Assembly: GCA_030248215.1 (NCBI GenBank)
Contig: JASANG010000331.1
Location: 1 to 64,000, forward strand
Source of the DNA: Enoplolaimus lenunculus
Lineage: Eukaryota; Nematoda; Enoplea; Enoplida; Thoracostomopsidae
Reading direction: 5' to 3'
DNA length: 64,000 bases
Shown here: positions 46,927 through 60,100 of the stretch, in pieces
Position numbering within the stretch: position 1 is the stretch's first letter
Layout of the letters: every line of letters starts with the position of its first letter
Translations under genes and position numbers: made by a program
The notes under the pieces: generated by a model
The model's database searches: none
The model's input: the letters and a program-made list of their open reading frames with translations, nothing else
What the model was told of the DNA's origin: nothing

Positions 46927-47997
46927 CCCATATAATCAAGGAACAACCATTGATCTGGCTTCGGTAGAAAATCGAACTCGGGCGACAATAGAATTTCCAA
47001 TTTTGGCACTAAAATTTGACAGTTTTCCAAAAGCTGCATCTGCAATACCTGTATGTACTGTGCGCCACCGTTACGTTTATCACCACGCGCCACAAATAAA
47101 CGGTAAATTTTAGATGCCACGTGCGGTGAGTACAGTGTGCAGCACCTAAATGTACATGAATTAGTTTCTTTAACCCACTAATTATTGTAAAAATTTAACC
47201 TTTAGGAAATATCGCTACGGTCCGCAGCCAAGACTAGGGACCTCAAATCAGTTAGAAGGGCACGAATTACCAATGTGTTTTAAGAGTTTGGTAGCTATGT
47301 ATTTATATAACGCCAGAAACAAAGCTGTAAATGAAGAAATTAGTTAAAAACAACAATAATAATACAGTCATGAAAATGTTCAACCAGGTATAATTATGTA
47401 TCAGTTAAATTCATTACAATTATATACGTACTCATATATTTTCATCTTTTGTTACTGCCAGGTAAAACCGGCTTTCCCGTTTTGTAGTTACGGCTTGGAG
47501 TTCGGTGGAATGGAGAATGGATCTGGATTGGACCGGCAGATGATGTTGACTCCTAAAATCAGAAAAGAAACAAAAATCACACACATTTTTTACCCATGAA
47601 GTAAGGTTAGTTCGCATTGTATGGAACAGTTTTAACCACGCTTGTATATTTGAGATCCTCGCATCCCGTTTGACAATGTTTAGCCTCTGTAGCATTTTAG
47701 ACTGGCTAGCGCCTCCCGATTAATTCTGTTGTGTTCACATTCACCAGCCAATAATCGTTCAAAATCAAAATAACTCAAACCACTCACAGTGCCCAGCTGA
47801 CAGGAAATGATCCATAACCTAAACTACAGTTTCACACATTGAAAGCGCGTTTCTCAACTCATATTATGTCGTCAGCATAGCCGAAGTCAAAGACGATTAT
47901 AAACGCCACTACGCCATTAATTGTGTTTTCTATTATTCTTCCATTGACTGTAGTAGAACAGGCCAATATTGAGCCTACCACAACACTACGAAACAAA
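46927..47997. other. Flank beyond the kinesin stop
   Basis: Presumably holds the kinesin 3' untranslated region. No repeat or second gene recognised, and no clear polyadenylation signal could be chosen. Confidence 0.4.
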
Positions 47998-48182
47998 CTA
48001 AAATACCTCAGAACTAGAATCGTGTCCGGAAAGACAATTGGAAGACATGGTTCGATTCGGTGTTGCAACTCCGAGCTCAACACATCGAACTCGTTGCGCA
48101 AAGTTTAAACTGCTCAACGTTTCTGTTGCGTGAGTCATCGTTGGAGCAACTTGAACCACCATTAATGTTTTGCCTTGACCAC
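47998..48182 (-). CDS. Kinesin-14 last exon: motor end, short tail, stop
   Basis: Reads [20 protein letters not shown] then [17 protein letters not shown], the end of the motor. A tail of about 27 residues ([20 protein letters not shown]) precedes the stop at 48000-47998. A GTATTT just before the stop could be a donor, but nothing recognisable follows it. Confidence 0.92.
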
Positions 48183-51100
48183 CTGAAGCTAATTAATCAT
48201 CTAAAAATATTTCAAATAACTATTAGATGCAGTTTTTCACTGTTTTCTGGAATGAAAATCTAAAGCCTGCTTCTTTTGTGGGTAGCGAAAATACGGTTGC
48301 GGTTGGCATTTTCAATCGCGATTTGTCGTTTATTGAATGCAATCCTTTGCAAACACGATTGACATTGCTTGCGGTCATAGCGGTTATAACCGCACACGAC
48401 AGCAGCCGCAACAGCGAATACTGCGCGCTGAATTCCGTCAGTGACAGCATGTGTACCACCTATCACCAGTTACTGCAGTCGCTACTTTTTTTGCAACCGA
48501 CCCACCCGGAGCTGTTATTCTCGATACTCATATTCCTAGCGGCCATCTTTTAATTTGCATACTATTTTAATAGTAAGTAAAGTAATAAAGAAATATATTA
48601 TATTTATAAAACAACAACAAACTAATAAAAATAAAATAAAATCAGCAAAATCTTACTCAACGAGTCTTGGAGCAAATAAGTGAGCTTGGAATTTCTGAAC
48701 GGTATATGAGACTGTTTGTTACGCAACGCACACACAACATCGCCCAAAGCGGACAATGATCGATTAATGCACTGTGCTTCTTTTAAGCGTTCACCGCAAG
48801 CCGCTGATTTGCTGACACGCTCCGAACCAGCGAGATCAACTAAATTCAGACGTCCTAAAACAACAAGTTGATATAAGTTATCTTTTCATAAATATAATTG
48901 AATCGCTGTTTCCAAACATCGCTGGATTCGACTTTATCAAAACTGAAACCGAACCTAAGCTTTTATTGCAATAGGTATCAGATATTACTCACCAATTTTA
49001 ATAGACCTAACCGAGGTCATTTTAGGATATGCGGGTTGATCTAATGTTAAACCAGAGCAACGAAACCGGTGCGTTTTAGAAAAATCTTCAATTCGCATAA
49101 ATTATCAGAAACGTGTCGATGATTAAAACTCACATTACCAAAGATCGCTGATAAAGCTAAAAAGCTTAAGCATTATTTCATTTTCCTGTGCTACGGCTTT
49201 GGCTAGACGCACTACACAGCTATGCCTTACAGGCCATCCATTTCTTACCTAACGTCTTGTGATCAGTGACATGGTTGTGACCGTTGACAATAATTCGAAG
49301 CAACGCATGAGACCGACTTGAATGCTCGTTCATATTTGTAGATGCAGTTGCGCGATTTGTCTTGCCCAGTTCAAATATCTATCAACAAATTTAACCAGTC
49401 AATCTATGTTGGATCGGTGTAGAACTTCTACAACGCTCACTTAAGCAGTTGGAAAACCATTTTTAACAATGTTTCAACTCACAGTCTACAGATTTTCACA
49501 CGGTTGCTTTCAAACAAGCGAATATCGACATGTATGCTACTGGCAAGCGTATATTCCACATCGTTGCATACACACTTTTCATAAACACCTTACTGAAATC
49601 TATAGCCAAGACTATGACGAATACCGGATATATTTTTTATCAAATCTCAATATACACATAATTATATAACTCCCGTTAATACCACAGTCGCGGACAGAAT
49701 AATAAACTGTAATCGCAATCGCGTTTCGAACAGCGACGACTCTGAACGCGATCGCTTGTTTCTTAGACGCAATCGCTCGCAAAGGAAATTAGAATTGCCT
49801 ACTGTTATCGTGACCGTGGCCCATGTTATGATCAGGGGCGGAACGTTTTTTGTGGGACTGCAATAAAGTAAGCTTAAGCTTTAGACTAATTTTTTTAGCT
49901 TGACTTAGGCTTAAGCTTAGACTTACGCTTAGGAATATGCTCATTCTTACGCTTACGCTTAGGCTGAGGCTTCGGAATATGGTTATAATACTGTTCCGCC
50001 CATGTTCTTTACATTGGCCGTGACCGTAGTGGTACCACTAATTTACACAAATACCTTCATTAACTCGTCGAGATTGTTGACTTGACATGAGACGGAATTT
50101 GGCACATGCAGATAACCATCGGTGTTCATTCTGATGTCTAAGTTGAATCCACTATCGTTCGACAATAAATCTCTGGAACAAGAATTTAAAAATTTAAAGC
50201 AAATTTAATATTATTTGAGTATGAATTTAAAATGAAAAATCCATAAATTAAACGGAATGAAGACGACACGAGTGAGTAGATATTTTGTTGCCATATTTGC
50301 CATCAGCATTAAAATACTGATACCAACGATGCTAACTCTCACCAGGTTTTCACCGACCTTCACTTTGTTAATACTCCAGCGGACTGTAACTATTGAACAT
50401 GAAATCTGACCGCAAAGTATTTTGCGGAAGGATAGTCAAAATGGCCAATGTTACTTCTAGGTGCGTAACAGTAGATTAAGCGTATTTCTAAGCTTAAGCG
50501 TAAGCAAAAAATGTGATCTAGAATCTAAACCTACTCTTTTATAGACCCATCAGAAACCTGGACGCCCCTTAATGCAACATGGGCCGTCAAAATCATACGT
50601 AACGATTCAACTTATTTCTGCTAAACGTAAGCGCTTCTGCAATTAAAAAACTTAAAGTTTTGAAAATAGAAAACCGATCTGCTTACCGTACGGCTTCGTT
50701 GTATATTTCAACCATTGTCACGGTAATCGTATAACGCCAATCGTTGCCTCGTTGTTTAATTTCTTCAAACAACGCGTTTACCGCTCGCAAATTGATACCG
50801 GGATTGTCCAGAGGTCCCTTAAAATAACAAAAATCACTAACGACTAAAAGCTGATTGACAAACCAAAATGGTGCGTTTAAGGGTAGCGCTATAGTTTTGA
50901 TGACGCCAGGCGCCGCCGCCACCCGTACGGTGCCGTCGGTCACCGTGCGTCACGGTGCGATATAGTACGCGAATTACTAACGTACCACCATACCGTATTG
51001 TGACGACCGGTGGCGGACGGGTGACGAACAGCGTCCGGTATCGGTAAAATAAGAGTATACTATTGGTATCGAGGCCAACGTGACTTTGAGCGGCGTAACA

Positions 51101-54100
51101 TTAGTATAACCATGTTCCTTAGCCACGGACTAAGCCATGACCTCAGGGTCACGATAAGCTTATAACTAAAACAAATACCTTTAGTCTAAGCCTATTCCAT
51201 ATAAAAATGTAGTCTAAAGTTTAAGTTTATTTTACTGCAGCCTGTGGCAAAATGGTACGCTTCTTTAATGGGCCTGTATTCGGTTCGATTAGATTTGACA
51301 CGAGCAGCGCAGATGTGCGTTTACGTGTCCTAATTTAAAGTATAACGCAACCCTTTCGAGTGATGCATTATCCTTAAATTTTCAACAAGAACAACGATCC
51401 AGCGTCTATGTAGTTTAATTTTAGAAAATTTAGCGTCAAAAATGAAATCTAACCTAACTCTAATTCTGATATTAGAATTAATAATTTAGTTTTGCTGGCA
51501 CTGACAATCCAGCAAAAACACTAAACAGCGATACTTGAACGCCAATGTTTTCCATACACACAACGGAAATAAAATCATTTCTTTTTACCGACCTCCATCG
51601 TATAAGTCTTTCCAGATCCTGTTTGTCCATACGCAAATATGCAAACGCTGTATCCGTCAACGCAACTTGTGACTAGCGATCTGACCTCGTCAAAAATCTA
51701 TAACGTAATACCACAATAATACAAACAAATAAATACATACAATATTAATTAAGTTACTACATATATACGCAAGGCTTCTAAAATGGAAAATTACATCTGT
51801 GCAATAATCACGTTTTATCCCACCGCTTAACCACAAACTGTAAGCCGCCAACCGATTTAAAACAAACAAAGCTTGCGCTTACATCGCTTTGACTTGACGT
51901 TGTTCCAAATACTTTATCGAGCATAAACTGCGATGCAGTATTGCGATTGTTTGCATAGTTGTTGTAATTATTATTATTATTATTATTATTATTGTTGTTA
52001 TTGCAGTTCGCATTCACTCCAGCACAATCAACAGTCAACAGTGTATCGTCGTGTGGGTCAGTAGCGCATACTAACGGTTCGTCTGCGGAATCGGCTGAAA
52101 TTCGTGGCCGAATTCGACAAAATACACGAATGTTACCTGAAAAACGATATAAATATAAAATAAAAAATAACCCACCTCACACGGTTTGAACATGTAATGA
52201 AGGTAAAAACGTCTCCAAAATGACATTAAAAATGTTACAACAAACTACGTTAACAATATGCTAATTCTCAGTCAAATCCGTCTACCCATACTAACGAGTC
52301 ATTGACAGCAACCAAACCAACATGAAACCAACCTTTAAGCTCGACCAGACGGTTATGATACTTTTTACGCAACAACATTTCTTGTTTGTATTTGACAAGC
52401 AGCGTTTGCATATTCGACGACACCATACGATTAATCTTGAAAAATAGATAATTCCTAGGAGAATTTAACACCAAGGTTTGCATTTTCAAATATAGCAATC
52501 AATAGAACATATCACTGATATTGGCAGCTATAGAATTCCATAAGAGCACACACTCTACGACTAATAAATCAAAAATTTCCGACATTTTGTTCTTTGAGTT
52601 CAGCGAGAGAGTGGTTTAGAATTGGTTTGACCGTTTGATTTGAACTTCCGGCCCAACGTAACTTTAAACAAAAAATTACTTAAACACACAGATATTTGAC
52701 ACATTATAATTTCTAATTTAGCATCATCAAAAATTCTAATTCGGAATACAACGCTGCAAAGATCATAACCAAAGTCACATTCGCTAAACCCGTTCGCAAT
52801 TTACTTTGCACAGTTCGTATACTAGATTACGACAGGATATCTGGCTTCGGCAAGTGTGACAAAAAATCGACACCCAGTACTGGCTCCGGTATTATAAGTT
52901 CCCGGATATTTATCGCTGAACAATGTAGCTTGTTGTTTTTATTGATACATGCTCTTAAATCCGATTCAGTCTCCGGTATTTTTGGTATCCGGTTGCATCC
53001 TGTACTACGCCATTGTCAGTCTTTAATTGTTGAAAATAATATGTAACCTTCATACTGTTTTACCTGTGTCTTTGATTCCATCATAAGCTGTCGCAGTTCG
53101 GCCGGCAATACGCTTGCTAATGCGTGAAGATCGACCTATAATAATTATTACTAAAATATCGCATTTACGTTTTCAACATTAAAAAATACAGATTAATTAG
53201 CATAAGATATAGGTTATTCTTAATATGCAATATACATCGAAAATATAAGCTTGTAACTGTTGGCAACTTGACGTAAGCAACTAAAACTCTGATTAAACAA
53301 AATTTACTCAAACAACAATTCCGCTGAAAAACACACAAGAATAAAGTGTTTAAAATCAGCGTTCAACTTTTACTATCTGGTGATAATTGCTACACGCTTA
53401 ATAACACAGCTCCTACTGGTTTCACCTGTTCTTGCCGAATCGACCGTAAATCAGACCTGACGCTATCCATTGCAATGACCAGATCAGCATTTTGTGATTG
53501 CCACGTCATCGTTCGTCGCTTTTGTCGATTGAGCGCGTTTTGCAGGTTCACATTGCGTTCTTCGAGTTCAGTAATTTTAGCCTTTTGTTCACCGGATACG
53601 GATGTCAACTTAAATCATAACAAAAGCATGTATATTTACTTTTAGGAGTTGCAGAGACTTGCCTGAAGTTTCAAATTGTATCTTAAGCCGCAACTGTTCT
53701 CTGATCTCCGTAGGTTTTGTGAAATGCACAAAGGAACGATGATGCCTGAAAGATGTAGTAATTTTTTTGGCTTACATATACATATTTCTAAGAAGCAATG
53801 GACGATTACTGTAACGTTAGAATTGCGCTATAGTCGTTCCATGCCGGCGGAAGCCGTTGCGTCCGCCGCACGCAGCCGCGCTGCGCGAGCCATTTTCCCC
53901 GCACGCGACAAATCTTATTATAAATTACCGCACGCCGCTCTGCGCTGGCGTTTGGGTCAGTAAAAATATAGCGCAACCCTTAGGGTCACTACAGAGGCCG
54001 AGTTAAGTCACGTTTAATCAGTTCAGCGTCTCCTAAACGTTAAGTTACGGCATCGTGCAAGCAATATTTTCCCTACCGTTTTTGGCGTTCGAAATATGCA

Positions 54101-57100
54101 AAGGCCTACGTAAAATATAAAGAGCACGTTCATCTAACTATATTTCAATTTTCATCCTTGTCGCTCCGTATTTCAAAGTATGACTTAATTCTTAATTCTG
54201 AAACATCTCAAATCTATAATAGGGGTTGTTATTATTATACTAGAATATTACAGCATTTCACAGCGCAAAACGAACCCTGATTTACCTACACAAGCCGCTG
54301 ACACACTTAAGTTATGACGTTGACAAAAATTGTAGTTTCCAGTAAAATTACCAGGTTCTTAGAAGACGGTAATGATAACAACAGTATTTTGAACTTAAAT
54401 TATAAATTATTCCTACCATCAGAATTTTGACTCGCATTGATACTCATTACACTCTCGAAATTGCAAGTAAAAGTGAATCTATAAAACAAGCCTATTATTA
54501 GATTTTTAAACAAGCTAAGATCAACTCGTGGAAAAGTAGTTAACCGTGCATAATCGGACGCTTTCTAAAAATACAGTCACGGACAGAAATGAGTGCAAGG
54601 TACTAGCGGTTGAGTCTACGGTCGCAGTAACCCTTCAATAACCCTAATAATTAGTAAAATATTTTCAAAAGTCCAAATTTAGGTTTATCAATTTTGAAGG
54701 TTCGTAGACAGTTTATTCAGATTTCTCGTACCCAAAAACCAATTAGCACTGAAATTAGGTTGCTTGTAACCCTAATTATTAGTGGTATACAGTAAGAAGT
54801 CCTAATTTAAGCTTAACCAATTATGCAAAATTAGCCTGTAGTAATAAACAGTTTAAAATTCTGAAACCCCAATGCGAGCTTAACACCCCAGGATATATTG
54901 GCTTTGAAACAAAAAAGTTTGTCAAAATCGGTTCTGCGGTTCCTGAGATTGTTTTCGGACGGGCAGACGGACGGACATCCACGTTTCGACCCCCAAGCAC
55001 AAAACATAAACCGCTTCACCAAACTCCGAGCTTCGCTCAATAACACCCATTGCACTTACATTTTCGTTTTTTTCGCGCTGTTGTTGTTCACTTGCCGTCA
55101 ACAATGTGCATTGAGCTTCGGCATTATGCAATTTTTTAGTCAAAGACAATATTTCACCGGATAATTCTTCAATTTGGTCACGTAACGATTGCACTTCAGA
55201 GACTTCTTTTGACAATGCTTCGTCCTAAAACATTACAAAATGACACACAAATAAATAACATTATTATCTACAAACTGGCATACTATTTGACCGTTAAATT
55301 AATAAAAACTTGATGAAATTTCGTTATAAACACAACACAACTTTTGATTGATAAAATTTGACATTTCAAATTTCATACTGACACACCCACCAGTTTTTAA
55401 TACAAACAAACAAACAAACAAACAAACAAACAAACAAACAGACAAACAGACAGACAAACAAACAAACTAACTAACTAACAAACAATTAATACACAAATAA
55501 ACAAACAAACAAACAAACAAACAAACAAACAAACAAACAAACAAACAAAGCCCCTGCTGATATTCTTTTGACACCAATATTTAGCCCCTGCCTATTTTCT
55601 TTTGGGATTAATTTTTTCATTCTCATGAATATTCTGAAATAATACACCCTTCAAATTGCGATACAAAAGTTCTTTATCTTCCAATTTACGACAAGTCTAG
55701 CTCAAATGGACCAATTACTACACAATCAATACTAGTACGCTTAAATCACATAGTTTCTATTAATTTAAATTTCAACGGTTTCAACAATGCGATACAAGGC
55801 TTAGATCAGTACTTCGAAAAACCCAAATACCGGAGCCCCAGTTTCGTGCACAGCATCACGTACGTACCTGACCGTACACCAAAATCTTCCAAGCCGCTTT
55901 TATGATATTTACTATCAATTCAGATCCAAAAACCATTTCAAAAACATACACAACTCAAACTGAAAGCACAATGCCACATGCAGATAGACAAAGCTCCGAA
56001 AAATTCGTTTTCAAAATGCCACAAATAGCAACCATTTACACTGAACACTAAACCGTCCAAGCCCAGCCAAGACAGCTCCTCAGAAACCGCTCAACAATGG
56101 CCACTTTAGTTCACTTATACCACAATCCATCAGAATTTTCACACCTTCGCAGCACGCACACAAACCGCATAACACAAAAGTCATACTGACATCAAAAATT
56201 ACACACCGTTCACTAAAACATCCCATCAAAATACAGTTCAACTTTGTCATCTATACTCACTATTTCAAGTATCCCCAAATAAAGTGCTTGTCACAGCTGC
56301 TTCTTCCCGCCCCTCGCCGCTATCTTTCCCGAAAAGTAAAAAAATTATAAATAGAGCCGAATTGCACTTGAAAATTTTAGAAAATTCCACAGCTAAGTTA
56401 ATAATTTAATTTTGGAAAAAAATAAAATAATAACAAAACAAGAACAAAAAATAGCAACAACAACAACAACAACAACAACACCAACAACAACAAAAACAAA
56501 CACAACGTCAACAACAACAATAATAATAATCATAATAATAACAATAATAATAATAGCAATAGCAAAACTAACTTTTTTCTTATAAGCACGTAATTCAATA
56601 TCTTTTGCTTCAAGCAACGCGTTTGCATTATCCAGCTGTGCGAGTAGCGTTAAACGATCGACTTCTTGTCGTCGATGCAATTCTTGTTGGTTTTCAATCT
56701 GCTGGCGGCTACTTTCTAGTATATCCTGAACAACAAATTCAATTTATACATAATGCCAGGAAAAGTTCTACCGGAATTAATGTTCGGGCTGGAATTTTTG
56801 CAAAAAATCGATTCCAGTTCCTGTTGTAAACGTAGGCACTGAAATTTTCTCGGCGTTGTACCAAATCATTGCCTTCAGTTTCGTCAAGTTCAGTTGATAA
56901 ATCATTAGATTACATATTATTGTTTGATGAGTGATTTTGTAAGATTGATAAAAACGAAGAACACCCAAATTACTTGTCCCGCACCAATGGGGACTCACTC
57001 CCTTCTGTAAAAATTTTGCCATCCACCACCCTCTCACACCTCTAGGAAAGTTTTACACTTGCTTGAATGTCAACGAAGTCCATTGGATGCCCCTCCTAAA

Positions 57101-60100
57101 GTTTTTTAGCCCCACCCGTAGCAAGGTGAGCTGGCTACGGGCTTGTCCCGCGGGTGTTCCAACTGTGTTAAAACAGGTACATCTAATTCAATTTTTTTTC
57201 ATTGTTCACGTAACTTAAACTGTAAACACTAAAATTCGGCGATGAAACTGAGAACTAACGGCAATCCACTTCCAAAAATCAAATAAACAGCTATGTGCTT
57301 ACCGACAGGGCCAACCCACACCAAAAGCCAAAGAAAACCCTGCTTACCGACTGAGTATCCAATTGTTCTTTTAAATCGACAATTTCTTTGCGAAGCTGTT
57401 CGCATTCGTCCAACGTTGTCGCAAGGCGTTGATGATACTTCATATCAAACCCATCCTAAAATCAAAATTCATTTAACAATTTTAGTAAACAACATTGTAC
57501 ATTATTAAAACCTGAAACCATTCTTTCAAGCGGAACCAAGTAATACCGGAACAGGAAGCGGAACTTAAATTTTTTACACGTACAGGAACCCGAATTTGAA
57601 ATACACCACCGAATTACTTTTCAATTATATAAAACAATCAAAAGCGTGGCTTAAGGGAGTTTTCAGGTTTTTCATCATCAACTTTTGCGAAAACTTATCA
57701 GGTTTTTAATCAAACAACTGATAATTAGCAAAATTTTAAAAATTACATTGCAAAGATATTCATTTCGAAATAACAAATTTTGAAAGACTACATTTCCAAT
57801 GTATAAATGATTATTTATAATTTGCCACAAAACCGTAAAAATTCCATCTCGTGCGTCTTTGAATGAACGCATATGAATCTATTTTTTGCAAGAATTCTGG
57901 CCAAAGCAGGAATTCCGATGTACCGATTATTACCAATACCGATTAAATGACACCGCCCAAACAAAAATATTCATCACATAAAAATTTCTGACATGGGCCA
58001 ACAGATTCAAATTTCCAAATACTCAAATTCAATCACTTACCTCAGGCAACTGAATCGACCCGAGTGACTCATCGTCAAAATGCTCTGTTGGGGTAGCGCT
58101 CCCATCGTCTGATCCGGCACCGCCACTTAAACATCCGTTCGATCCAACCATAGCGTCGCCATTCGCGTACACCAACTTGCCTTCAGTTGAAATATACACG
58201 CCGCCGTTGAGCTGAACCGAGCTGCCGGCAGCCGACATACCCTTCAGCAGTCCATTGCTGGCGTGAGCAATGCTACTAGCTGGAGCAGCTGTAACTCCAG
58301 TTGAAGTGACTCCAACTTGAGCTACACTACCAGCAGCTATCGTAACCAACGGCAAATTTAACTGTTCACTGTCAGTTAACGACAGCCTACTGCTATGCTG
58401 CGGATACGGCGGCCGGTTAGACGACCCTGACAATCGAGCTTGATGGCCTGAACCACCAAGTCCGTGTGCAGCTTCTGGCGAGAATCCGTCAAAAGGCGGC
58501 GAGCCAGGCAACTGCACAACGGCTTGCGCTACGTCTGAATTGATATCGGCAGTAACGTCGGCAACAGGAGACACTCCTTGGCCGCCTGCTCGATTACTTC
58601 GCGAAATATTTGGAAGATCAACCACAACAAGGCCATCGATACCCAAATCTTTCGCGTCATATCTGTGGAAACCATTCTCTACCCGGTCATAGCTGTCGTA
58701 CTTTGAAGACTCCAACCCATTCTGTACTTCTTCGCCGTCTGTGCTCGTAGAGCGTAGTTCACAACTTCCGGTCCCTCCCTGTTGAGTATCCCCTTGTCCT
58801 TGTACCATATTGCCCGTACTGCCTTCTTGACCTTGTCCCATTTTACCCCCATCTTCACCAGACACCTTTGCATTCCAACTGCCCGATGTTGGCTTCTGAT
58901 TAGCCACCCGTGACAGTAGCGAAGGACCGCTACCGCAGCCAGCGGCTCGATTCAGCAGCTTGGCCAATTCCGACATTCGGCGTTCCTGTTGACCAAGCGC
59001 TGACTCGAGATCATAACGGCGAGCTTCACATTTCGCCAGCGATTCAGTGAGCTCCACGTTCGCCCCTGTTAGGGTATCAATTTGAGCAGCCAAACGCCGT
59101 ACGCCACCCAGTGATTTAGTGGTCGTTGGGCTCAGGCTTCGAATTCCTGATACACAGTGGTAGAACACTGATATCAAATCGACAGAAAGCAAAAGTCCCC
59201 CCCACCGCACTACTGTTTAAGCCAAAACCTTAGCCTATTTTATTAATCTAGTCATTAATGTGTGGGCAGTACCGGAGCAATCACATCCCATAGCCCCATT
59301 TAGGGGGCACCACTAAAGGGGCCCCCACCCTAACCGGTTGAAAGAAAAACCGCCGAAGTTTTAAAACGCGTCTGGCTTCTCGCTCGCTTCGCTCGTGAGT
59401 TTGAGGGCGGCCAGCCAAGAGTTCGGGGGAGCAATCACACCTGTTTGCTCCGGCACAGTGTGTGCCATGAGCTAACTTACTGCCGAAGGAAGGTCTAACA
59501 GGGTTCGAACAGGAACTGAATTTTGCCGGAACAGGAACAGGAACAGGAATAGAAATTGAGTCTCTGCAGGAACCGGAACCGGAATTTGAAAACAATTTTC
59601 GTCACCGAATTACTGCTGGACTATTTAGAAAACTTGGCAAAAAATTGCTGGGTGAAATTTGAGCTATTTCATCATAAAATTTTACGAAAACCCGTCAGAA
59701 ACAGTTTATTAACAAAACTGAACTAACTACAAAAACACTCGGTTCGAAATAACAAATTTTTAAACACAAAGTTTCCAGTATTTAAGTGATTGTGAATAAA
59801 TTTCCATGCCACGAAACCGAAAAATTCCGGTTCCTGCATGTTTGAAAGCAGGAACACGAACAGGAACAGCAATTAAATTTTTGCACGAATTCCGGCCGGA
59901 ACAGGAATTCCGGTTGAACCCTGGTAAACAAACACCAAACTATTTTCAATCGTTACCTCGACTGAGTCGCGAGCATCAAAGATTTTGAACGCGATCCTAA
60001 TATCGCAAACGCAAACACACATCAACGGGTCGGCTCAGTGACGTTTATTGGCAAATTATTTTCATCCGATCCGTGAATCTTGAAATTGGGAATTTTGGGA

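Noticed and set aside
53676-53963. 95-codon open frame ending in an Ala/Arg-rich segment
   Set aside because: The Ala/Arg part is the GC-rich interior of a TTA-flanked Harbinger-like MITE.
59956-59995. 40-bp exon-like stretch on the - strand (acceptor ATTAG, donor GTAACG)
   Set aside because: Including it breaks the reading frame between the 60238 donor and the 59146 acceptor, which join cleanly without it.
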